DNA of 5,717 nt from Cupriavidus sp. (lineage in GTDB: Bacteria > Pseudomonadota > Gammaproteobacteria > Burkholderiales > Burkholderiaceae). How positions within the stretch are numbered: position 1 is the first letter of the stretch; every line of letters starts with the position of its first letter. The DNA lies in contig JABFVP010000509.1 in NCBI GenBank assembly GCA_013362725.1, positions 1 through 5,717 on the forward strand. The letters are read 5' to 3'. Below the pieces are notes generated by a model that saw only the letters and a list, made by a program, of their open reading frames with translations, was not told the origin of the DNA and searched no databases. The position numbers and the translations under genes are program-made. Of this stretch, positions 1 to 5,215 are shown piece after piece.

Positions 1-471
1 GGGGTCCGACGCCGCGTAGGGCCGTCCGTCCGGCGCAAGGCCGGACACGCCGGTATGGATACGCCGCACGCGTTCGATCAGCGCCATGGCGTCGGCGCTG
101 CTGCCATAGGTGGTGCCGGCGATGAACTGCGCGGTGCGGCCCAGGCGCCCCTGCATGTCGGTGCGAAAGCTGGAGTGGTCCCATACTCCCGCCAGCGCCA
201 GCGGATGCAGCGTCTGCAACAGCAGCGCGCTGACGCCGCCGGCCAGCATCGCCGGGAAATCCGCATGCACGCGCCAGCACACCGCTTCGGGGCCAAACAG
301 ACCGGGGTCGCCGGGCGGGTTGTCATAGTCCAGGCGCAGGCCGGAGTTGCTGCGGGTCAGCGCGCGCACGTGCGCACCGGCCTGCTCCCGCAGTCTTGCG
401 GAGAACTGGTGCAGCGGGCCGCGGCGCTGCGGCGTGGTGCTGCCCGGGGCCGGGTCAGTGACGCTGGACAA
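1..471 (-). CDS. MpaB/DUF2236-family oxygenase, N-terminal part (runs off the left edge)
   Basis: The first 157 codons are open and continue past the window edge, so the C-terminal part is missing. After a polar N-terminus, residues 54-157 read like the start of the DUF2236 / MpaB-type oxygenase domain (the family of ER-bound oxygenase MpaB and rubber oxygenase Lcp). Visible features are GDPGLFGPEAV (54-64), a hydrophobic helix ending in LLLQTLHP (83-90), WDHSSF (97-102), an RLGRT...FI stretch (109-117), and RIHTGVSG followed by GRPYAASDP (137-157). Characterised relatives are heme-dependent; the histidines at 89, 99 and 139 are candidate functional residues by family analogy only. The substrate cannot be predicted. 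The start is TTG at 471, chosen because no in-frame ATG occurs before residue 75, an in-frame TGA lies just upstream, and an AGG lies about 11 nt before it. A second in-frame TTG at 489 has no visible ribosome binding site. There is no signal peptide. The family call is fairly sure; the exact start is not. Confidence 0.83.
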   Translation of the reverse strand, partial: MSSVTDPAPGSTTPQRRGPLHQFSARLREQAGAHVRALTRSNSGLRLDYDNPPGDPGLFGPEAVCWRVHADFPAMLAGGVSALLLQTLHPLALAGVWDHSSFRTDMQGRLGRTAQFIAGTTYGSSADAMALIERVRRIHTGVSGLAPDGRPYAASDP

Positions 472-568
472 GGCGGGAACTACCTGCAAGTAAAAGGGAT
501 TGGGTCAAGGCCAGCATACACGGGATGGCGGGAACCTGCGCGCAGCGCGCCGCGGCGCCGCCAACCGT

Positions 569-602
569 AAAAAGGGCCGGAGCCCCGTTCAGGGTTCCGG
601 CC
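569..602 (-). terminator. Rho-independent terminator of the Gln/Gly-rich gene
   Basis: Positions 575-585 pair with 592-602 in an 11-bp stem containing one G-T pair, with a 6-nt loop (586-591). Read on the minus strand, the stem is followed directly by five T (573-569). It lies 89 bp past the stop of the gene ending at 691 and about 100 bp before the start of the oxygenase gene. It should therefore separate the two same-strand genes into different transcripts. Confidence 0.78.
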
Positions 603-690
603 TGCCAATCTCCGGCGTATGCCCCTGCGTCAGCACCGCATGTTGCCGACGCACATACCCGGATAGCTGCCTTGTTGTCGCGGCTGGGTG

Positions 691-996
691 TTACTGCTGG
701 CGTTGTCCGCCTTGTCCGCCTTGTCCGCCTTGTCCACTGTGCTGACCACCCATCTGCCCGCCCTGGCCGCTTTGCTGACCGCTGCGCTGGCCGCTTTGCT
801 GGCCAGGCTGCGAGCTGCCGCGGTCCTGCTGCTGCTGTTGGTCCTGCATGCGGTCCTTGTCACCCATTTGCCCGCCGCTTTGTTGTCCCGGTTGCTGCTG
901 GCTGCCGCGTTGGCCAGTTTGCGATTGTTCCTGCTGCTTCTGGCCCGATTGCGATTGGCCCGACTGCGATTGACCCGGCTGTTGCTGCTGTCCCAT
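691..996 (-). CDS. Gln/Gly-rich low-complexity small protein
   Basis: This frame encodes 101 residues of extreme composition. I count 41 Gln and 26 Gly, with most of the rest Ser, Asp, Arg and Pro; there is no Leu, Ile, Val, Ala, Cys or aromatic residue, and the only hydrophobic residues are four Met. The N-terminal third repeats SQSGQ-type units, residues 49-59 are the only charged patch (DRMQDQQQQQD), and the C-terminus ends in GGQ repeats. It has no signal peptide or membrane segment, so it should be cytoplasmic and disordered. The start is ATG at 996, preceded by AAGGAG with a 6-nt gap; an in-frame upstream extension to 1191 has no comparable site and a quite different composition. A sigma-54-like promoter and a terminator bracket the gene, which argues for real expression. 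I do not recognise a named family. Short disordered stress proteins of this style occur in proteobacteria, but that role is a guess. Confidence 0.72.
   Translation of the reverse strand: MGQQQQPGQSQSGQSQSGQKQQEQSQTGQRGSQQQPGQQSGGQMGDKDRMQDQQQQQDRGSSQPGQQSGQRSGQQSGQGGQMGGQHSGQGGQGGQGGQRQQ
703..738. repeat. Tandem 9-bp repeat inside the Gln/Gly-rich gene
   Basis: Three exact copies of TTGTCCGCC (703-711, 712-720, 721-729) are followed by a diverged fourth (TTGTCCACT, 730-738). On the minus strand they encode successive Gly-Gly-Gln units at the C-terminus. The 9-bp unit keeps the frame, so copy-number change by slippage would lengthen or shorten the tail without breaking the gene. Confidence 0.85.
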
Positions 997-1038
997 TGCT
1001 AGCTCCTTGACGCGGCGAACTGCCGCAGACCTTGCTTC

Positions 1039-1054
1039 GCAATCGCCATGCCAA
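1039..1054 (-). promoter_or_regulatory. Candidate sigma-54 (-24/-12) promoter for the Gln/Gly-rich gene
   Basis: The minus strand reads TTGGCATGGCGATTGC from 1054 to 1039. It fits the sigma-54 consensus TGGCAYR-N4-TTGC at every specified position, with GG at 1052-1051 and GC at 1040-1039, the required 12-bp phase. The final W of the longer consensus is G here. The predicted transcript start is near 1027, giving a leader of about 31 nt that contains the AAGGAG site before the ATG at 996. It is a strong pattern match, but no activator gene is visible in the window. Confidence 0.55.
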
Positions 1055-1103
1055 GCGCGACAGCGCCGCCACGCCGCCTGGGTCGGCGCGATGCGTGCGA
1101 TGC

Positions 1104-1140
1104 GCCACGCGCGCGCCGCGGCGCTTTTACAACGCGTGGC
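1104..1140. promoter_or_regulatory. 8-bp inverted repeat between the divergent genes, possible regulator or enhancer site
   Basis: GCCACGCG (1104-1111) is the exact reverse complement of CGCGTGGC (1133-1140), with 21 bp between the arms. Its centre, near 1122, lies about 95 bp upstream of the predicted start point for the Gln-rich gene and about 99 bp upstream of the one for the BON gene, within the usual distance for a sigma-54 activator site. The arms are GC-only apart from one A/T pair, so chance symmetry in high-GC DNA is possible. Two TTTTACA copies (1125-1131 and 1144-1150, 19 bp apart) overlap or flank the right arm. Confidence 0.35.
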
Positions 1141-1194
1141 CCGTTTTACACAGCATCCGGCCCGCTGCGGAAGACACCGTCCGGCCGCCATGGT

Positions 1195-1210
1195 GGGTAT
1201 GGAGCTTGCT
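1195..1210 (+). promoter_or_regulatory. Weak sigma-54-like promoter for the BON gene
   Basis: GGGTATGGAGCTTGCT keeps GG (1196-1197) and GC (1208-1209) at the required 12-bp phase and has a complete TTGCT -12 half. The -24 half deviates at two of seven positions (first T to G; C to T). The predicted start point is near 1221, about 60 nt before the ATG at 1281. GG-N8-TTGC alone is expected a few times by chance in this amount of high-GC DNA, so support comes mainly from the position and the symmetric arrangement. No convincing sigma-70 promoter was seen here. Confidence 0.3.
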
Positions 1211-1280
1211 GAAATATGCCTTGCCAGTGGCGCCGCGTGCCGGCCCGGCAGCGGGGTGCTGGACCCTCAAGGAGCATGTC

Positions 1281-1715
1281 ATGCGATTTTCCCGAACCAC
1301 CGCGCGTACCTTGCGCGTGGCCTGCGCCACGGCGCTGGCGGCGTTCGCCGGTAGCGCGCTGGCGCTTGACAAGAGCGGGCTGATCTTCGCCGCGGCCGAC
1401 AATGCGCCGGTGGCACCGGTCAACTCGGCGCCGGGCATGCCAGGGCGGCCCGACCCGGACAGCAGCGCGGTGACGGGCGTCGACCAGGCCCGGCAAAGCA
1501 TCGAGGACAGTGCCATCACTACGAAGATCAAGACCCTGCTGCTCGGCACCAAGGGCCTCAAATCCACCGGCATTCACGTAACGACGCAGCAGGGCGCGGT
1601 GGAAGTCAGCGGCACGGTGCCGACGCAGCAGCAGCGCGACCTTGCGTTGAAGACGATTCGCAGCGTCGAGGGCGTGACGTCGGTGAATGACAATTTGAAG
1701 GTGTCTACGCGGTGA
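1281..1715 (+). CDS. Secreted BON-domain protein (OsmY/phospholipid-binding type)
   Basis: The protein is 144 residues long. Residues 1-28 form a signal peptide: a basic RFSRTTARTLR segment, a hydrophobic core, then SALA with likely cleavage before Leu29, so the mature protein is periplasmic. A Pro/Ala/Gly-rich linker (about 38-62) leads to a single BON domain at about 74-143. The domain has the typical order: helix with DSAITTKIKTLLL, strand IHVTTQQGAVEVSGTV, helix QQQRDLALKTIRSVEGV, and the closing SVNDNLKV. BON domains are linked to membrane phospholipid binding and osmotic or envelope stress (OsmY, Kbp, DolP); OsmY has two copies, this protein one. The start is ATG at 1281 with AAGGAG at 1269-1274; the frame is open back to 1032, but upstream codons would bury the signal peptide. 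A hairpin terminator lies just past the stop. The domain call is firm; the precise role is unknown. Confidence 0.93.
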   Translation: MRFSRTTARTLRVACATALAAFAGSALALDKSGLIFAAADNAPVAPVNSAPGMPGRPDPDSSAVTGVDQARQSIEDSAITTKIKTLLLGTKGLKSTGIHVTTQQGAVEVSGTVPTQQQRDLALKTIRSVEGVTSVNDNLKVSTR

Positions 1716-1718
1716 ACG

Positions 1719-1743
1719 GCGCGCGTCAAGCTGCGCGCTTTTT
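1719..1743 (+). terminator. Rho-independent terminator of the BON gene, overlapping the Ku stop codon
   Basis: GCGCGC (1719-1724) pairs with GCGCGC (1733-1738) around an 8-nt loop and is followed at once by five T (1739-1743) on the plus strand. The hairpin begins 4 bp after the BON stop. It lies across the last codons and TGA (1728-1726) of the convergent Ku gene, whose final Lys-Lys-Arg-Ala-Ala codons supply the T run and right arm. The minus strand has no T run after it, so it should act in the BON direction only. Confidence 0.75.
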
Positions 1744-2793
1744 CCCCGTCGTACCAGCGCTCTTGCGCGCGGCTGGCGCGTGCGATTCGCTCTTGGCGGC
1801 GCGTTTGGTGCTGGTGGTCTTTGAACCCGTACTGCGCGCGCGCTTGGCCGGCGCAGCGCTGGTGCGCTTCGCGGCGGGCTGCTTGCGTGCGGCGGCGTGC
1901 CGTGCGGGGGTCTTGCGGCGCGCGGGCTCGGCTTCGGTTTCGGTTTCGGTTTCGGCCTCGCTCTTGCTCTCGTCTTCCTGCTTGCCCTTGCCGCGCTTGC
2001 CCAGGCTCTGGCGCAGCAGCGCCACCATGTCGATGACCTTGGCACCCTGGCGCGGCGCTTCTTCCTCTTCCGCGGGCGGGGTCAGCTGGTGGGTCTTGCC
2101 GGATTCGATCTTTTCCTCGATGCGCGCCATCAGGTCGTCGCGGTAGGTGTCACGGTATTGCTCCGGGGCCCAGTCCTCGGTCATGTCCTCGACCAGCTTG
2201 GTGGCCATCTCGACCTCGCGCGCGTGCGCGCCGGTAGCCTTGCCACTGGCGGACTTGGGCAGGCGCAGTTCGGAGATCGGCAGCACCTCGTCGGCGAAGC
2301 GCATGGTGTTCAGCACCAGCGCATCGTCGTGCACCAGCATCGCCGCCAGGTGCTGGCGCGCGCGCAGCACTACCAGCGCCAGCGCGGCCTTGCCGGTGCG
2401 GCGCATGGTTTCGTGCAGCAGCGCATAGCCGCGTTCGCCGCGCTTGTCGGGCTCAAGGTAGTACGGAGTGTCGAAGTAATACGGCGGAATGCTTTCCGCA
2501 TCGACAAAGCTGACGATGTCAACGGTCTGCGTGGCCTCGACATTGGCCCGGCGGAAATCCTCCTCGTTGAGCAGCACGTACTCATCCTTGGCGTACTGGT
2601 AGCCCTTGACGATATGCTCCTTGTCGACCGGCTTGCCGGTGCTCTTGTTGATGCGCTGGTAGCCCACCGGGGCCATGTCGCGCACGTCTAGCAGGTCCAG
2701 GTCCAGCGACTGGCTGCGCGACGCGGGGCGCAGGACGACAGGGATGTTGACGAGGCCGAAGGCAATGGCGCCTTTCCAGATGATGCGGGACAC
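1726..2793 (-). CDS. ku: Bacterial Ku, non-homologous end-joining DNA end-binding protein
   Basis: This is a 355-residue homodimeric Ku that encircles broken DNA ends and recruits the ligase LigD. The N-terminus is diagnostic: RIIWKGAIAFGLVNIPV (3-19), then GYQRINKSTGKPV (44-56), IVKGYQYAKDEYVLL (61-75), PPYYFDTPYYLEP (103-115), KAALALVVLRARQHLAAM (135-152) and LNTMRFADEV (161-170). The core ends with VIDMVALLRQSL (253-264), the conserved region near the LigD-contacting end. Residues 266-355 are an extra tail: an acidic TETETETEAE patch (281-290), then about 65 Lys/Arg/Ala/Ser/Thr-rich residues. Related Lys-rich tails in mycobacterial Ku affect DNA binding. The start is GTG at 2793 with AAAGGAG 7 nt upstream. 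No ligD is in the window. The gene lies downstream of a hybrid kinase on the same strand and may share its transcript. Confidence 0.97.
   Translation of the reverse strand: MSRIIWKGAIAFGLVNIPVVLRPASRSQSLDLDLLDVRDMAPVGYQRINKSTGKPVDKEHIVKGYQYAKDEYVLLNEEDFRRANVEATQTVDIVSFVDAESIPPYYFDTPYYLEPDKRGERGYALLHETMRRTGKAALALVVLRARQHLAAMLVHDDALVLNTMRFADEVLPISELRLPKSASGKATGAHAREVEMATKLVEDMTEDWAPEQYRDTYRDDLMARIEEKIESGKTHQLTPPAEEEEAPRQGAKVIDMVALLRQSLGKRGKGKQEDESKSEAETETETEAEPARRKTPARHAAARKQPAAKRTSAAPAKRARSTGSKTTSTKRAAKSESHAPAARKSAGTTGKKRAA
1933..1956. repeat. 6-bp tandem repeat in the Ku tail
   Basis: Three exact TTCGGT units (1933-1938, 1939-1944, 1945-1950) are followed by TTCGGC (1951-1956). On the minus strand they encode the alternating Thr-Glu run in the acidic part of the Ku C-terminal extension. 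The unit is in frame, so slippage would change the length of the acidic patch only. Confidence 0.8.
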
Positions 2794-2954
2794 TTGATCG
2801 CTCCTTTGCCACGGGCGCCGGCGCGTTGCGGCGGCGGTGGCGGCATGTCGCCCGGAGGCGGGTCTTCCACGGGTTGGGGCGGGCCCGGCGGCGGCTCCGG
2901 CGGCGGGACTTCGGGCTCGCGGGGCGGGATGTCGGGATCGGGCGTGGTATGCAC
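2688..2954 (-). CDS. Possible small proline-rich protein overlapping the Ku start
   Basis: The frame starts at GTG (2954), preceded by AAGGAG with a 6-nt gap, and encodes 88 residues. Residues 1-42 contain about 22 Pro in PPxEP, PPPG and DPPPGD units; residues 43-53 are basic (QRAGARGKGAI), and from residue 54 the frame runs out of phase through the first 106 bp of the Ku gene to a stop at 2688. There is no signal peptide or membrane segment. An ATG at 3002 would add 16 residues and start 4 bp after the kinase stop, but it has no clear ribosome binding site. Similar short Pro-rich frames are, from memory, common in Cupriavidus and Ralstonia, usually unnamed. The overlap could couple its translation to Ku. 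The well-placed ribosome site supports it; the Ku-shadow tail argues against the annotated end. A chance frame in Pro-biased GC-rich DNA is a real alternative. Confidence 0.42.
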   Translation of the reverse strand: MHTTPDPDIPPREPEVPPPEPPPGPPQPVEDPPPGDMPPPPPQRAGARGKGAIKCPASSGKAPLPSASSTSLSSCAPRRAASRWTWTC

Positions 2955-3006
2955 GGATGGCTCCTTGTTCAGCTTGGGGAATGCTTCGGCCGGCGCAGGC
3001 ATGGCG

Positions 3007-5037
3007 CTAGGCCTGCTGCTGGTCCAGTTCGTCCAACAGCCGCGTCAGCGCGTCCAGGTCGGCGGGCTTGACCAGGTGCTGATCGAATCCAGCGGCCAGT
3101 GCGCGGCGGCGGTCCTCGGGCTGGCCGAAGCCGGTCAGCGCGACCAGTCTGGCGCCGCGCAGTTCGGGCAGCGCGCGCAGTCGGCGCACGGTCTCGAAGC
3201 CGTCCATCGCCGGCATGCCGAGATCCAGCAGCACCAGGTCCGGGCGCGCGTCGCTGGCGCGCGCCAGCGCGCTGGGGCCGTCGGGCGCGGTCACCACCGT
3301 ATGCCCCATGGCCTGCAGCGCCATCGTCATGGCCTCGAGTGCGTCGACGTTGTCGTCCACCACCAGGATGCGGCGCGGCACGCTGCGCCGCGGACCGGCC
3401 TTGCCGGAACCGGGATGCCAGTTCTGCCACGGCTCGACCGGCAACGTCACGGTGAACGTGCTGCCCTGGCCGGGGCCGGCGCTAAAGGCGCGGATGGTGC
3501 CGCCGTGCAGCTGCACCAGCTTTTGCACCAGCGTCAGGCCGATGCCCGGCCCGTCATGCGGGAAGGCGCTTTGCGGTGCCTCGGCGGGGGCATCGTTCTC
3601 CCTGGCCGGGTCGGGCGGCGCCAGCGGATCGAACAGCTGCCGCTGCAGCGCCGCGGACAGGCCGGTGCCGTTGTCGCGCACGCGTACCGTGACCTGCCCG
3701 CCGGAGACCGCGTCCGGCACGGTTTCCGGCGCGCTGTCGTCGAAGTCGGCTTCGACCGAGATCACGCCGCCGGCCGGGGTGTATGCGGCGGCGTTCTGCA
3801 GCAGGTTGCTGAAGATCTGCGTCAGGCGCACCAGGTCGCCGCGCACCGGCAGCGGCTGCTCGGGCAGCGACAGCCGCAGGGTGTGCCGGTAGGCGTCGAG
3901 CACCGGACGCACCGCTTCCACCGCGGTATTGAGCGCGGTGCGCAGCTCCACCAGGTCTTGCCGCAGCGTGATGCGACCCTGGTTGAAGCGCGAGATATCG
4001 AGCAGCTCGTCGACCAGCCGGGTCAGGTGATGCACCTGCCGGCCGATGATGTCGCGCGCGCGGAACATGTCTTCGCGCGTGGGCGCGAGCTGCTGCAGCA
4101 GGTCGGCGGCACTGCGCAGCGGCGCCAGCGGGTTGCGCAGCTCATGTGCGAGCATTGCCAGGAACTGGTCCTTGCGGCGTTCTTCGTCGCGCAAGGTGCG
4201 TCCGGCGCGGTTCTGCAACGTCACGTCCTGGCAGATTCCGGCAATGCGCAGCGGCGGAGCGCCGGCACCGGCCTTGTCGCGGTCGTCGGCGCCGCCACGG
4301 CTGCGCATGGGAAAAGCGCGCGCGCGGACTTCGCGCGGCTCGCCGCCGGGCAGGGTGACCGCGAATTCGATGTCCATGCTGCCGTCGCGCAGCATGCCTT
4401 CCACGGCGGCTTCCACCCGCGCACGGTCGGCCGGCGCGACGCGTTCGAGGCACCGGCGCGGGTCGTCCATCAGCTGCTCGGCCGAGTGGCCGCAGATCGT
4501 CGCCAGCGACGAACTGGCAAACAGCAGCCGCCGCGTCGACGGATCGAGGATCCACACCACATCGGCCAGCGATTCGGCGAGCTGCCGGAACATGTCCTCG
4601 TGCTCGTGCAGGGCGCGCGAGGTACGGTGGAAGGCGTCTTCGGCACCGCGCAGGCGCAGCAGCGCCTGGATGCTGGACAGCACTTCTTCCGGTTCTGCAG
4701 GCTCCACCAGGTAGCCGTCGGCACCACAGTTCAGCGCCTCCACCCGCTGGCGCGACTGGGCCAGCCCGGGCGAGGTCAGCAACACCAGCGTGCGCGCGGT
4801 CTGCGGGTCTTCCTTCAGCAGGCGGCACACTTCCAGGCCGCTGATATCGGGCAGCTTGGCCGACAGCAGCACCAGCGATGGCGCATGCTGGCGCACCAGC
4901 GACAGCGCCGAATGGCCGTTGACCGCCTCGATCACGGAAAATCCGCCGCGATGGAGAATGCGGCTCTTGACGTAGCGTGGTCCTTCGCGATCCTCGACGT
5001 TCAGAATCAGCGGCGCGCGGCTGCCTTGGGGCTTCAT
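3007..5037 (-). CDS. Soluble hybrid sensor histidine kinase, REC-PAS-HisKA-HATPase-REC
   Basis: The protein has 676 residues with no membrane segment, so the sensor is cytoplasmic. Residues 9-128 are a receiver fold with acidic E15/D16 and T88, but the phospho-acceptor position is Ser59 (LLSAKLPDISG) and the usual Lys is Glu112, so it is probably not phosphorylated. Residues 146-275 are a PAS domain. HisKA has the H-box FLAMLAHELRNPLAPLR with His298. The ATPase has the N-box NLLQNAAAYTP (411-421), DNGTGL (455-460), GPGIGL (496-501) and GSTFTVTLP (525-533). The C-terminal receiver (556-672) is intact: D561/D562, phospho-acceptor D605 in LLDLGMP, T635 and K657. There is no HPt domain. The start is ATG at 5037, with AAGGG about 7 nt upstream; an ATG at 5088 would add 17 residues without a visible site. 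Ku and the Pro-rich frame follow on the same strand. The signal and any partner are unknown. Confidence 0.95.
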   Translation of the reverse strand: MKPQGSRAPLILNVEDREGPRYVKSRILHRGGFSVIEAVNGHSALSLVRQHAPSLVLLSAKLPDISGLEVCRLLKEDPQTARTLVLLTSPGLAQSRQRVEALNCGADGYLVEPAEPEEVLSSIQALLRLRGAEDAFHRTSRALHEHEDMFRQLAESLADVVWILDPSTRRLLFASSSLATICGHSAEQLMDDPRRCLERVAPADRARVEAAVEGMLRDGSMDIEFAVTLPGGEPREVRARAFPMRSRGGADDRDKAGAGAPPLRIAGICQDVTLQNRAGRTLRDEERRKDQFLAMLAHELRNPLAPLRSAADLLQQLAPTREDMFRARDIIGRQVHHLTRLVDELLDISRFNQGRITLRQDLVELRTALNTAVEAVRPVLDAYRHTLRLSLPEQPLPVRGDLVRLTQIFSNLLQNAAAYTPAGGVISVEADFDDSAPETVPDAVSGGQVTVRVRDNGTGLSAALQRQLFDPLAPPDPARENDAPAEAPQSAFPHDGPGIGLTLVQKLVQLHGGTIRAFSAGPGQGSTFTVTLPVEPWQNWHPGSGKAGPRRSVPRRILVVDDNVDALEAMTMALQAMGHTVVTAPDGPSALARASDARPDLVLLDLGMPAMDGFETVRRLRALPELRGARLVALTGFGQPEDRRRALAAGFDQHLVKPADLDALTRLLDELDQQQA

Positions 5038-5215
5038 GGTTGCACCCTTTGCGGCGCCACAGCGCGGGCCCTCAATCCCCTGCAGCATGGCGCGGCCGCA
5101 GCGTGTAAAAGCGCACCGGTGCAGCTGCCCCGTGTGTAAGTGTTACCACGGTGGCGCGTACTGCCTTTGAAAATTCTGCAATCCTCCATCCCCCAGATCA
5201 TCGCCGTCCCCTTGT
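5038..5215. other. Intergenic region upstream of the hybrid kinase with short symmetric motifs
   Basis: This 178-bp gap between the exported-protein gene and the kinase should hold the kinase promoter. It contains a perfect 10-bp palindrome GCACCGGTGC (5113-5122), an inverted repeat GTAA-gtg-TTAC (5136-5146) joined to CCACGGTGG (5146-5154), and two GTGTAA copies (5103-5108 and 5134-5139) 31 bp apart, about three helical turns. The part near 5161-5185 is more AT-rich than its surroundings. I found no convincing -35/-10 pair and no terminator hairpin for the upstream gene, so read-through from it is possible. A GG-N10-GC pattern at 5178-5191 is too weak to call. Confidence 0.3.

Noticed and set aside
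55..570. 171-codon plus-strand frame at the left edge
   Set aside because: It is the shadow of the minus-strand DUF2236 gene, which shows recognisable family sequence; the plus frame does not.
688..1002. Leu/Ala-rich plus-strand frame that looks like a multi-pass membrane protein
   Set aside because: Its hydrophobicity is simply the complement of the CAG/GGC-rich codons of the Gln/Gly-rich gene, and only that strand has a ribosome site, promoter and terminator.
1032..1280. In-frame N-terminal extension of the BON protein
   Set aside because: It would place 83 Arg/Cys-rich residues before a clean signal peptide, and AAGGAG lies just before the ATG at 1281.
1146..2045. 299-codon Arg-rich minus-strand frame spanning the Ku tail and the BON gene
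   Set aside because: It is out of frame with Ku and antisense to the BON gene, with no domain; it is a composition artefact.
5038..5088. 17-residue N-terminal extension of the hybrid kinase from an ATG at 5088
   Set aside because: The ATG at 5037 has AAGGG at suitable spacing, and the receiver fold begins only about nine residues later; the extension adds nothing recognisable.
2794..5139. 781-codon plus-strand open frame opposite the hybrid kinase
   Set aside because: It starts at TTG with no ribosome site, is His/Gln/Arg/Ala-rich with no recognisable domain, and lies wholly opposite a kinase with clear motifs. Long antisense frames are common in high-GC genes.
5178..5191. Third GG-N10-GC pattern (minus strand) upstream of the kinase
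   Set aside because: Only the TTGCA half is good; the -24 half lies in a G-run that matches in several registers, and such patterns are expected by chance in this composition.
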